From Hahella sp018986435 (GTDB taxonomy: Bacteria > Pseudomonadota > Gammaproteobacteria > Pseudomonadales > Oleiphilaceae), in assembly GCF_050749805.1 (NCBI RefSeq), contig NZ_CP192738.1, positions 372,001 to 436,000 on the forward strand: 64,000 nt of DNA, in the 5' to 3' direction. The notes under the pieces were generated by a model. The model had not been told where the DNA came from. It did not search any database and worked only from the letters and a program-made list of their open reading frames with translations. Of this stretch, positions 16,623 through 24,785 are shown piece by piece (the stretch's first letter is position 1; the number at the start of each line of letters is the position of its first letter). The position numbers and the translations under genes are program-made.

Positions 16623-18446
16623 ATGAGTGGGAGTATTTCAGAGGCGCAGTTGCAGACAGTCGGAGGTGCGCCGACAGTGAATAAAGCGCCGTTGTCCGCC
16701 TACCGTCCTTCCACCAAAATCGCCTCAGAAACCAGCAATGACGAGGACATGCTCAACCGGTCGCCTCTGGCGGACACCCTGGCCGGCTTTCTGGCCGCCC
16801 CGGCTAACAATGATCATCAAACCATTGGACTCATGGGGGATTGGGGCGTTGGCAAAACCTCGTTTATTCAGCAGTTGAAGAAGACGCTGCGGGAAAAGTA
16901 CGGTGAGGAGCAGCCCTTTCTCTTCGGCGAGTATAACGCCTGGAAATACGAGCATACGGAGAGTCCTCAGGCCGGGCTGGCGCAGGAGACGATCAAGGCA
17001 TTGTCAGCGTTTGCAACACCGGCAGGGAACGGGAAATCCTCTTCCTTGAAGCTTAATATGGTCGGAAAGGCGCTTTTTTCACTGGCTGCGGTGATTATTC
17101 TCGCTCTCGCAGCGCTGCATTTTCTAAAGGCCTACGCCGGATTCAATACCTGGGTGACCAATTTAATCGGCGACGGCATGGTGTCCTGGCTGATGTCCGC
17201 CAGCGTCGTATTGGCGGCGTCCTCCATCCTGTATTTGCTGTACCTGGGATATCACAACCGGCAAAAACTGCTGCTGACATTCAAGTTCGGCTGGAAACTG
17301 AAGTCAGAGCGCATTTGTATCTTCGCCGCCGTATTGGGATTGCAGATCGTATTCTGGTGCGTGCAATACTCGGACGACACTTCCGTGTTCTCCTCAGGCA
17401 TCGGCAAAATCGCCGCGCATATTCCCGCATTGTTGCTGGCGGGTTCCTATAAATACTTTCAGACGGTCTGGGCGAGTCCCATGGCGCCGGAGTTGAACAC
17501 GTATCTGCGTCTGCCCACCTATGGGCACTATCTGGGAACCGCTCCGGTCATGCACAACCATCTGCAATCGCTCTGCGAGCTGCGGCTGAATCCGAAAAAA
17601 GGACCGGAAAGCCGCTTTCTGCTGGTGGTGGAGGATTTGGATCGCTGTAGTTATGAAAACATCGTCAAAACCTTTGAGACCCTGCGTCTGGTGATGAATA
17701 TTCCCCGCGTCACCGTGATCATCGCCATCAACCAGCAGATCGCCCTCACTGCGCTGGCGATGCATTACGAAAAGCTGGCCCCGCAGCACAAGTGGCAGAA
17801 TCCCCAGGCGATTGCGCGGGATTATCTGGCGAAAGTCATGCATGTGCCTATTACGCTCAGCGAGCCGGATGCGGCCGCCGTAACGCGCTATTTGGGAAGT
17901 GTTTGCGGCGCTCAGGCTGACCTGCAGCAGGAAACGTCCCACATGGCGATTCATAAACTGCTGCCCGATGCCCCAGCTCGCGCCAACGCGGAAGGCATGG
18001 CGCCCCAGCAAAAACAAGCGTTTTATTACTGGCTGGAGCATTTCGAGTTAAGTAATCCCAGGCAAATCAAGCGCCTGTATAATGGTTATAACCTGCTGCG
18101 CGCCTACCTGCGGGAGGACTGGCTGCAGACCGAGGATGAAGCGCCGGGCCTGAGCGAACAGCGGCAACCTCTCGCTTATCCCATGATGGTTGCGCTGTTT
18201 GCGATGGAATACGTCAACGATCATCCAGATCAGCTTGGCGAGAAAGGGCTGCATTACTGGAAAAAATTCCTGCGCGGCGAGCGGGTGAAACCGCTGGAAG
18301 ACGGCGACAGCCTGGGCCGCATCGATCATGACGTTCTGACGATCATCAAAGAGCCGGCATGGGAAGACAAACTCATTCCGGCGATTAAGGCGTTTGTGCT
18401 GCCCGCCATTGAAACCGAGGAGATTGAGCCCGTGCTGAAGGGCTGA
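16623..18446 (+). CDS. KAP-family P-loop NTPase with inserted membrane helices
   Basis: 607 residues. The Walker A motif GDWGVGKTS is at about 72-80 and Walker B LLVVEDLDRC at about 340. Between them lie four hydrophobic segments (LFSLAAVIILALAALHF, MSASVVLAASSILYLLYLG, IFAAVLGLQIVFW, IPALLLAGSY), the membrane insertion that defines the KAP family. The sensor-like stretch VTVIIAINQQI follows. KAP NTPases are membrane-associated and often occur in defence or membrane-remodelling contexts; no role can be fixed here. Start ATG 16623 has AGGGA at good spacing; ATG 16617 is close behind. Its monocistronic look and divergence from an HNH nuclease gene are the only context. Confidence 0.87.
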   Translation: MSGSISEAQLQTVGGAPTVNKAPLSAYRPSTKIASETSNDEDMLNRSPLADTLAGFLAAPANNDHQTIGLMGDWGVGKTSFIQQLKKTLREKYGEEQPFLFGEYNAWKYEHTESPQAGLAQETIKALSAFATPAGNGKSSSLKLNMVGKALFSLAAVIILALAALHFLKAYAGFNTWVTNLIGDGMVSWLMSASVVLAASSILYLLYLGYHNRQKLLLTFKFGWKLKSERICIFAAVLGLQIVFWCVQYSDDTSVFSSGIGKIAAHIPALLLAGSYKYFQTVWASPMAPELNTYLRLPTYGHYLGTAPVMHNHLQSLCELRLNPKKGPESRFLLVVEDLDRCSYENIVKTFETLRLVMNIPRVTVIIAINQQIALTALAMHYEKLAPQHKWQNPQAIARDYLAKVMHVPITLSEPDAAAVTRYLGSVCGAQADLQQETSHMAIHKLLPDAPARANAEGMAPQQKQAFYYWLEHFELSNPRQIKRLYNGYNLLRAYLREDWLQTEDEAPGLSEQRQPLAYPMMVALFAMEYVNDHPDQLGEKGLHYWKKFLRGERVKPLEDGDSLGRIDHDVLTIIKEPAWEDKLIPAIKAFVLPAIETEEIEPVLKG

Positions 18447-18536
18447 AGCAGGACGCCCCCAACCTTTACCCGATACCAATTCCCGCCGCATACCAGTAAA
18501 GTGAGTATTTAAGGCAGGTTATTGATCGTACGTTTT

Positions 18537-19370
18537 ATGCTGAGTAGAGTTTTGGGCGGGTGTTTGCGGCCGCTGATTATCGCCGTGACAGTGTTCCTTT
18601 CCGCTTGCGCAGAGACTACATCCAGTCCGCAACTGCATCTTGGCGATGCGGATCTGGACTGGGTAGGGCGCAAAGTTTTTCAAAATGAATGCGCGGGCAA
18701 GCGCGAATGTCTGGTGACCTGGAATCAGGGAGAAGCGTTTCCATCCCTGGGAATCGGTCATTTCATCTGGTATCCCGCAGGTGTTGAGGAGAAGTTCAAG
18801 GAAAGCTTTCCTCTGCTGTTTCAATACATGCTGACGCAAGGCGTGGTCGCTCCTTCCTGGATACTGGAGCTGGACCCGCTCGACGCCCCCTGGCCAACCC
18901 GACAGGCGTTTCTGGCGGTTCAGAACAGTCCGCAGGTTGAGGAACTGCGGGGCTTTCTGGAACGTACTAAAGCGCAGCAGGTCGCCTTTATGTTTCAGCG
19001 GGCGTCCACGTCGTTGGAAGCGATCATTGAATCTGCGCCGGTCGGCAGCCATGAAACCATCCGTCTGCGGGTCATGCGCTTGAGCGAAACCCGCGGCGGG
19101 GCCTATGCGCTGATTGATTACGTCAATTTCAAAGGCGACGGCCTGTCGGAGTCGGAGCGCTACAAAGGCGAGGGCTGGGGCCTGAAGCAGGTGCTGGAGG
19201 AGATGGATCGCTTTGAGCAGGGAAGGACGCCTTTGCTGGCGTTCCGGATGGCGGCGATCTTTGTGCTGGAAAGACGGGCGCATAACGCCGCAAATCCTAT
19301 CGAAAAGGAAAAATGGCTGCCGGGATGGAAAAACCGGCTGACCACATACACGGACCCGGAGGCTTCGTAA
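18537..19370 (+). CDS. Conserved lipoprotein of unknown function
   Basis: 277-residue protein with a lipoprotein signal peptide (PLIIAVTVFLSAC). The mature part has conserved-looking blocks: WVGRKVFQNECAGKRECLVTWNQGE, SLGIGHFIWYPAG and the C-terminal ERYKGEGWGLKQVLEEM. The pairing of an early Glu with LGIGHF is loosely reminiscent of lysozyme-like folds, but that is only an impression. The start is uncertain: ATG 18537 lacks a good ribosome site, and a TTG at 18522 sits nearer AAGGCAGGT. The gene is followed two bases later by arfB, so the two are probably cotranscribed. Confidence 0.7.
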   Translation: MLSRVLGGCLRPLIIAVTVFLSACAETTSSPQLHLGDADLDWVGRKVFQNECAGKRECLVTWNQGEAFPSLGIGHFIWYPAGVEEKFKESFPLLFQYMLTQGVVAPSWILELDPLDAPWPTRQAFLAVQNSPQVEELRGFLERTKAQQVAFMFQRASTSLEAIIESAPVGSHETIRLRVMRLSETRGGAYALIDYVNFKGDGLSESERYKGEGWGLKQVLEEMDRFEQGRTPLLAFRMAAIFVLERRAHNAANPIEKEKWLPGWKNRLTTYTDPEAS

Positions 19371-19372
19371 TC

Positions 19373-19792
19373 GTGCTGGAGATTTCCAACAAAGTCAGCA
19401 TTCCCGACCATGAAATTGACATGCAAGCCATCCGCGCCCAAGGCGCGGGGGGGCAGAATGTCAACAAAGTGTCTTCCGCCGTGCATCTGCGCTTTGATAT
19501 CAGGGCGTCGTCGTTGCCGGACATTTACAAGGAAAGGCTGCTGGAGCTGAGCGATCAGCGCATCACCAAAGACGGCGTTATCGTCATTAAAGCCCAGCAA
19601 TATCGCACTCAGGAGCAAAATCGCGAGGACGCGCTGGTGCGGTTGAAGGAAGTGATCGTGGGAGCGATGGCGACGCGCAAGAAACGCATCGCCACCAAGC
19701 CTACCAAGGGCTCACAAACCCGACGCCTGGACGGCAAAACCAAGCGCGCTCAGGTCAAATCCTCCCGCGGGCGAGTGAACCGTTACGACTGA
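19373..19792 (+). CDS. arfB: Alternative ribosome-rescue factor ArfB (YaeJ)
   Basis: Release-factor-like peptidyl-tRNA hydrolase that frees ribosomes stalled without a stop codon. At 139 residues from GTG 19373 it matches E. coli ArfB (140). The N-terminal globular part carries the catalytic GGQ in AQGAGGQNVNKVSSAVHLRF. The C-terminal tail is highly basic (TRKKRIATKPTKGSQTRR, KRAQVKSSRGRVNRYD), as needed to enter the empty mRNA channel. The GTG start is chosen by alignment with the family (LEISNKVSIPD) and a GGAGG ten bases before it. It begins two bases after the preceding lipoprotein stop. Confidence 0.95.
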   Translation: MLEISNKVSIPDHEIDMQAIRAQGAGGQNVNKVSSAVHLRFDIRASSLPDIYKERLLELSDQRITKDGVIVIKAQQYRTQEQNREDALVRLKEVIVGAMATRKKRIATKPTKGSQTRRLDGKTKRAQVKSSRGRVNRYD

Positions 19793-19831
19793 TTTATATT
19801 ATTAATATGGCGATGATATTGGCCTGCCTGA

Positions 19832-21748
19832 TTAATAGTTCTCGCAGTCCGCCGACAGACTGTGATTGCAACCGTCGCGGCCAATATACTGCTGAGTGCT
19901 GTACTCGGCGATCGGCAGTTTAGCCACGGTCATGCCGTCTTCGGTGAGCGCGTCCACATAATCCACGAATCCCTGCGCATACTCGGTGAACGTATCCACA
20001 TACAGGCCGGCGTTATAAGGCGTGGCGAACGTGTTGTAGCCATCCTGGCCGGAGGCGATGAAGTCGTTGGTGACCACGGTGTAGGTCGCGTTCAGGTCGA
20101 TGGCGCTCCAGTCCCCCGCCACACGTGAGTTCACCTCCACATTGGACAGGCGCGCGCCTTTGGCCTGTGAGGCGTCCACATTGAAACGCAGGCCGGCGGC
20201 GTAGGGGTAGGAGCCGGAAGAGCCATTGTTATCCAAGGTATTCGACAGCGCATCCTCCAGCACGTCGACGATTTGTTGTCCTGTCATCTCCAGCGTCACC
20301 AGGGTGTTGGAGAAGGGAAGCAACGTAAAGGCGTCCGCCACGGTGAGGTCGCCCATGGGAATGTCCGTTCTCACGCCGCCGCCGTTCTGGATGGCGATAT
20401 CGGCTGTGGGCGTCACGGTCAGGAAGGCTTTGGCGACGATATTGGATATGTCGCTGCCGTTAACGTAGTTGTCTGCGACATCGCACAAACTGGAGCGCGA
20501 TTCGCCGGGCCAGCGGACCAGACACAGGTTGTCTGATACCGTACCGATCACGGTCTGCTTCAGGGTATCCACTTCATCGTCATAAATCGCCAGCAGGCGC
20601 TCTGAAATGGCGTCCGCCGTGGTGGAGACGATTTCCTTGCGGCTGGTCAGCGCTTGCGTCACCCGGTCGGCGTCAGCGGCAGGCAGGGTTTTAGTGACTT
20701 TATCCGCGGCTGTATAGGTGAACGACTTGGCGACTGGCATGTAAGGATTTCCGCTACAGGCGGTGACTTTTCCGCTGGCGTCGAAGCTGACGTCCAGGGC
20801 GCCCAGCAGGTGCGCGTATTCCCATGCGTGTACGATACAGACCGCGTCCCCGGCTTTATCCGTGGCCTTTTTCGGGTAGTCGCTGACGACGTTGAAGCCC
20901 AGTTGGGTGAACGTTTCTCCGCCCATCAAGGTGTGGGAGTCGCCGCCGACAATGACATCCACCCCAGTCAGGCTCGCAGCCAGGGTTTGGTCGTTGGCGT
21001 AAGTGTAGTGCGTCATCAGGATGATTTTGTTGACGCCCTGGGCGCTGATTTCATCAATGTATTTCTGCGCGGTGGCGGTTTCGTCGAGTAGAGTGGTGCC
21101 GGCGTCAGGACGGCTGGATTCCTGGGTCTTTTGCGCGATATCGATACCGATAAGGCCAATTTTCTGGCCGCCCACTTCTTTGATGACATACGGCTTGATG
21201 TAGCCTTGGGCGATAGGCGAGGCGTCGCCGGGAGCGACGTTGGCCGCCAGGACGTCGGTTCCGCAATCGTCCGCCGCCAGATAGTTCAGGAATGACGCCA
21301 GGCCGCTATCGCCGTTGTCGAACTCATGGTTGCCGAGGGCGAAGGCGTCAAAACAGATCCGGTTCATCATCTCCGCATCCGCTTCGCCGCCGAACAGCGT
21401 GAAATACAGAGTGCCGGTGACCGCGTCTCCAGAGTGTAGTTTCAAGACATTGCGCTTTTCATCCGCCAGGGTGTCGGCAAGGCTGGTCAACATAGGAAAA
21501 CCGCCGTAAGAAACGGTCACCGAACCGATGTCAGAGCCGTTATCCGCCTTGGTTTGCAGACCCAGCGCGCTCACGTCGTAACTGAAGGTGGACGCGGCGA
21601 GATGGGAGTGATGGTCGTTGATGTGCAGGATGCTCAGGCTGAACCCGGAGTCGTCATTGCTTTGGGTGTTGTTGCTGTCGCTGCAGGCGGCGAGTGCGAT
21701 CGACGCGCACAATACTGCGCCTGTGCGCGTTAAAGGAAAAGGCGCCAT
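19832..21748 (-). CDS. 5'-nucleotidase/UshA-family lipoprotein
   Basis: 638-residue envelope lipoprotein (signal ASIALAAC) of the UshA family, which dephosphorylates nucleotides or related phosphoesters outside the cytoplasm. The metallophosphatase domain has LHINDHHSHL (metal ligands D-x-H), LKLHSGDAVTGT, FALGNHEFDNG, LMTHYTY and VIVGGDSHTLMG. The C-terminal 5'-nucleotidase domain has IQNGGGVRTDIPMGDLTVADAFTLLPFSNTLV, with the substrate-clamping region YPYAAGLRF. GGAG lies nine bases before ATG 21748. It could work with the secreted nuclease at 8.6-11 kb in scavenging nucleic acid phosphate (inference from function, not linkage). Confidence 0.93.
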   Translation of the reverse strand: MAPFPLTRTGAVLCASIALAACSDSNNTQSNDDSGFSLSILHINDHHSHLAASTFSYDVSALGLQTKADNGSDIGSVTVSYGGFPMLTSLADTLADEKRNVLKLHSGDAVTGTLYFTLFGGEADAEMMNRICFDAFALGNHEFDNGDSGLASFLNYLAADDCGTDVLAANVAPGDASPIAQGYIKPYVIKEVGGQKIGLIGIDIAQKTQESSRPDAGTTLLDETATAQKYIDEISAQGVNKIILMTHYTYANDQTLAASLTGVDVIVGGDSHTLMGGETFTQLGFNVVSDYPKKATDKAGDAVCIVHAWEYAHLLGALDVSFDASGKVTACSGNPYMPVAKSFTYTAADKVTKTLPAADADRVTQALTSRKEIVSTTADAISERLLAIYDDEVDTLKQTVIGTVSDNLCLVRWPGESRSSLCDVADNYVNGSDISNIVAKAFLTVTPTADIAIQNGGGVRTDIPMGDLTVADAFTLLPFSNTLVTLEMTGQQIVDVLEDALSNTLDNNGSSGSYPYAAGLRFNVDASQAKGARLSNVEVNSRVAGDWSAIDLNATYTVVTNDFIASGQDGYNTFATPYNAGLYVDTFTEYAQGFVDYVDALTEDGMTVAKLPIAEYSTQQYIGRDGCNHSLSADCENY

Positions 21749-21908
21749 AAGACATGCTCCACAGTGAATTTGAGTGTTGAAGTTCGTTGTTATCGGAGCA
21801 GGGAGTGTCCCACTGAATTATTGCGGCAATGTTGCAACTAACGGAGAAGGAAAGAGGGGCGCTCCCTGTGGCGCGGCGTCAAGGGAGCGGTAGCGATATG
21901 GCGTCGCG

Positions 21909-22676
21909 TCAGGATGACTTGGGGACGCCCAGATATTTCTGGCGAATGCGGTCGTACTCGCCGGACTCGCGAATCATGCGCAAACCTTTGTTGAACTTCA
22001 GCATGGTGTCCAGACTCATGGGGTGTCTTTTGCTGAAACAGGTGTAATAGGGCGCGCTGGATATGCCGATGAAGTTCAATTCGGGGGGATTCTCCATCTG
22101 CTGCGCCTCGTACTGAATCGTGTCGGCGAAGGAATAGATGGCGTCCACGCGCTGGAAGGTGAGCATATTGAGCAGCAGTTTGTCTGTTCCCACGGTTTCG
22201 ATGTTTTCCAGTCCCGCTTTTTCCAGCTCCGTCTCCAGGTTGTAACCGCGCACCACCGCCAGCTTGTAGGGTTTCATATCACTCAGTGCGACGACTTTAT
22301 GAATTTTGCGTCCGCTCAAGGTGAAAAAGCCTTTCTCCAGTGCGCCCAGTTCGTCGGAGAAGTATAGAAAGCTTTCTCTTTCCGGCAGATACGAGCAACT
22401 GCAGAGGCCGTCGTAGGTTCCGGTTCTGGCCAGCTCCAGCGCGCGATTCCATGGGAAATAGCGGAAGGTGACCGCCACGCCCACCTGTTGGAAGGCGGCC
22501 TGTAACAGCTCGATGTCGTAACCCGGCCGGTCCGTGTTCTCGGGAGAGTCGATTTTTTGAGGAGGGAAGTAGTTGCACGCCAGATTGATGGAACTGTCAG
22601 CGGAGGCGGCGGTTGTCCAGAGTCCTGTGCTGACCAGTAACCAGAACGCCAATCTACGTAATAAAACGATGCTCAA
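21909..22676 (-). CDS. Periplasmic family-3 solute-binding protein
   Basis: 255-residue binding protein with a signal peptide (LAFWLLVSTGLWTTAASA). Mature features are NLACNYFPPQK, the typical GYDIELLQAAFQQVGV lobe-1 motif, FRYFPWNRALELARTG, and FNKGLRMIRESGEYDRIRQKYLG at the C-terminus. The start is TTG 22676, the only reasonable initiator, since an in-frame TAG lies three codons upstream; AGG sits at a suitable distance. Like the protein at 7764-8507 it has no transporter genes beside it. Ligand unknown; amino acid or small organic ion is the family default. Confidence 0.87.
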   Translation of the reverse strand: MSIVLLRRLAFWLLVSTGLWTTAASADSSINLACNYFPPQKIDSPENTDRPGYDIELLQAAFQQVGVAVTFRYFPWNRALELARTGTYDGLCSCSYLPERESFLYFSDELGALEKGFFTLSGRKIHKVVALSDMKPYKLAVVRGYNLETELEKAGLENIETVGTDKLLLNMLTFQRVDAIYSFADTIQYEAQQMENPPELNFIGISSAPYYTCFSKRHPMSLDTMLKFNKGLRMIRESGEYDRIRQKYLGVPKSS

Positions 22677-23099
22677 TAGGACCTACCCGTATGCTCGAAA
22701 CCAAATCAAGAATTATCATGAGGCCCGGCGCTGCGTGACGAGTGCATGTTTAGAAGAGCGTCGTCGCACGAACTCGCGCTGGGCAAAATTTCACCAATCT
22801 AAAGTATGTCCGGCCCTGGTCTATTTCAATTCAGGCGCGTTCCCAGCGTCCGTATTTTTACACTCTTTTTAAAAGTGACGCTATTTGACTTTTTTACAGT
22901 AGATTGATGAAAAACGAGTCAAATTGTCATGATTTTGTTGCGAACAAGCCGGATCAGGGCGTGGGGAGCGTGATCCTGTCGTTTCGATGTTTACAATTTG
23001 CGTCTGCGTGAGAGAAGGGAGCCGAGACGCTCCGGGTTAAGCTTTCGCTCTCTTTTCTCACGCCATGTTCACCCACTCTGTCGACAGGAGGACATTGAT
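22677..23099. other. 423 bp intergenic region before the DUF5713-like gene
   Basis: Divergent promoter region with no supported gene. It is A/T-rich at 22850-22940, where an inverted repeat (22883-22924) lies. The AGGAGG that serves the following gene is at its right end (23086-23091). Confidence 0.55.
22883..22924. repeat. Inverted repeat, candidate operator
   Basis: Perfect eight-base arms ATTTGACT and AGTCAAAT spaced by 26 bp. Outer TGAC/GTCA sequences extend the symmetry with small bulges. It lies about 180 bp upstream of the DUF5713-like gene and 210 bp upstream of the binding-protein gene. Confidence 0.4.
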
Positions 23100-23471
23100 T
23101 TGTCATATGAACAGCGATTGCGGCGCACCGAGAAAGAGTATCCTTTCGATCTTTGGGCGGAGCGTTTCCAGGATGGGTTGGAGCAATATACGGACGAGAA
23201 TAACACCGCCGCCAGACGGATTATGGATAATTTGTTGCAAGCTCTGTTGGAGCTGAGTGAAGGCGCGACGGAGAAGGTGAAGGTCAAACAGTTTGAGGTC
23301 GCCGTGGAGTCGCTTAACTACCTTAACGACACAGTGGGCGGGGACTTGATCGAAACGGCGGAAAGGGAAGAGCTGTGCGATCTGTTTGACGCCATCGCGG
23401 TAGCGGCGGGCATCGATCCGGAAAATTATGGCGACGGGGAGGGTATCGCCAGCGAGTGGCGAGACTGGTAA
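23100..23471 (+). CDS. Small acidic protein, DUF5713-like
   Basis: 123-residue acidic helical protein with no signal peptide. The C-terminal half (IETAEREELCDLFDAIAVAAG and then ASEWRDW) resembles the DUF5713 pattern as I recall it; no function is known for that family. The TTG start at 23100 is chosen because AGGAGG lies exactly eight bases before it. The frame is open further upstream, but that part (arginine-rich, across the ribosome site) does not look like protein. The next gene, an unknown helical protein, begins 84 bp later on the same strand. Confidence 0.65.
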   Translation: MSYEQRLRRTEKEYPFDLWAERFQDGLEQYTDENNTAARRIMDNLLQALLELSEGATEKVKVKQFEVAVESLNYLNDTVGGDLIETAEREELCDLFDAIAVAAGIDPENYGDGEGIASEWRDW

Positions 23472-23555
23472 GCTGCTGATGTGACAAGTCGTCCGCTCTG
23501 ATGCAGGCGCGTTGGAGTGGGCGCGAAAGGAATAATAATCAGCGAGAAAGCAGGA

Positions 23556-24026
23556 ATGACCGACTTCCACGATATTCAGAAGACTTTTCCCCATGAGCAG
23601 GACTGGACGGCGCTTCAGGAAAATACCCTGATAGAATTAGTCCAGGATTATCAATCAGAACCCTTCTGCGCCAACTCCGCCCTTGTTGAACTCGCCATCC
23701 GCAATCATCCGAAAACCACCGAACTGAGCGAGCACATACTGGACGACGAACGGGCGGACAAATGGCTGAAGGCCTCCGCGCTGGGCTCTCTCCTTACCAA
23801 AGACTTCAAGCGCGCCTTGGACAAGTCCCTGGGTTTTATCGACCACTGCGATCACCGGCTGCTCTGCGAGCTGGTGGAAGCGATGAATTATGAGTTTCAG
23901 GGCGAACTCAAAGACTACGCCGCCAACCACGCCACTACTCAGAAATTGAAACAGCGCCTGCGCGCCGGCGCGGACAAAGACGTGGATTACTGCGAATTGT
24001 TTTACGAGTACGTGGGGGCTGAGTAA
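23556..24026 (+). CDS. Helical cytoplasmic protein of unknown function
   Basis: 156-residue acidic protein, not recognised. It appears all-helical, with short repeating helices (FCANSALVELAIRNHPKTTEL, LKASALGSLLTKDFKRAL) that recall HEAT-like solenoids. There is no signal peptide or membrane segment. ATG 23556 is the first sensible start; the ribosome site (GCAGGA) is very close to it, so an upstream start is possible. It lies between the DUF5713-like gene and the phosphatase gene, all on the plus strand with gaps of 84 and 42 bp, which suggests one transcript. Small acidic proteins of this sort are sometimes immunity proteins, but no toxin is visible nearby. Confidence 0.6.
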   Translation: MTDFHDIQKTFPHEQDWTALQENTLIELVQDYQSEPFCANSALVELAIRNHPKTTELSEHILDDERADKWLKASALGSLLTKDFKRALDKSLGFIDHCDHRLLCELVEAMNYEFQGELKDYAANHATTQKLKQRLRAGADKDVDYCELFYEYVGAE

Positions 24027-24068
24027 AAATAGCCGCTTTCGATTATTCGTAAGCTAAGGAGTCAAAAC

Positions 24069-24569
24069 GTGCTCGTCAGCACCATTTACCCCGTTCAACC
24101 TATTGGAAACGGCCGCTTTTCCGTCATGGCCAAACCGGTCGCCGGGGAGTGGATGGAAGAGGAGTTCGCGGGCATCGCCCGCAGCGGCGTCACCAGGATG
24201 CTGTCTCTACTGGAGACCCAGGAGATTCGTGAGCTGGGGCTGGCGCAGGCGCCGGAGCTGTGTCGCCGCTTGGGCATGGCGTTTACCCATTTCCCCATTC
24301 CCGATTTCGGATTGCCCAGGTCCGTGCGGGACGTCGCCGCACTGCTGGACGCTATTTATCCCGCCGTGTTGGCGGGCGATCATCTGGTTATTCACTGCCG
24401 CGCCGGCATCGGACGCACTGGCACGATCGCCGCCTCTTTGCTGGTGCGTCATGGCTGGACCCCAGAGCAGGCTTTCGCTGAAATCAGCTTGAAGCGCGGC
24501 GTGGAAGTGCCGGATACGGACGCGCAGCGGCGCTGGGTGATAGAGCATGCCCGCGCTTTATCCCAATAA
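24069..24569 (+). CDS. Dual-specificity/tyrosine protein phosphatase family protein
   Basis: 166-residue phosphatase with the Cys-based P-loop HCRAGIGRTG at residues 109-118 (nucleophile C110, Arg116). The general-acid region is likely HFPIPDFGLP (Asp before the P-loop), and DTDAQRRWV follows near the C-terminus. It resembles bacterial cyclin-dependent-kinase-inhibitor-3/DSP-type phosphatases, which remove phosphate from Tyr or Ser/Thr in proteins. The substrate is unknown. GTG 24069 is chosen because AAGGAG lies seven bases before it. Probably cotranscribed with the two small genes upstream. Confidence 0.88.
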   Translation: MLVSTIYPVQPIGNGRFSVMAKPVAGEWMEEEFAGIARSGVTRMLSLLETQEIRELGLAQAPELCRRLGMAFTHFPIPDFGLPRSVRDVAALLDAIYPAVLAGDHLVIHCRAGIGRTGTIAASLLVRHGWTPEQAFAEISLKRGVEVPDTDAQRRWVIEHARALSQ

Positions 24570-24583
24570 TGTCAACTTCTCGT

Positions 24584-24600
24584 CTACGTAGTACTACTTA
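24584..24600. promoter_or_regulatory. Candidate regulator site upstream of the TRAP operon
   Basis: Two overlapping eight-base palindromes, CTACGTAG (24584-24591) and TAGTACTA (24589-24596), about 190 bp before dctP. Symmetric TAC/GTA-rich sites are typical for LuxR-type response regulators such as the one encoded at the end of this cluster. The link is inferred. Confidence 0.3.
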
Positions 24601-24785
24601 GATTGAGTCCGTAGTTATGCGGGCGTATTCGCCCACCGCCTAACGGCGCTAATACGGATAGAATTTGATCAGTCAAAAAGAGAGCATTTTGTGAAGCGCC
24701 CGGGTACGAGTGCGACGCGAGCCCGTTGCCGTTTAACGGCGACGGCGGTTATTACGCGAAAATAAATATAAGAAAGGTACACAAT

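Noticed and set aside
22573..22872. 99-codon open frame over the start of a binding-protein gene
   Set aside because: Begins within the signal-peptide region of the minus-strand gene and shows no protein character.
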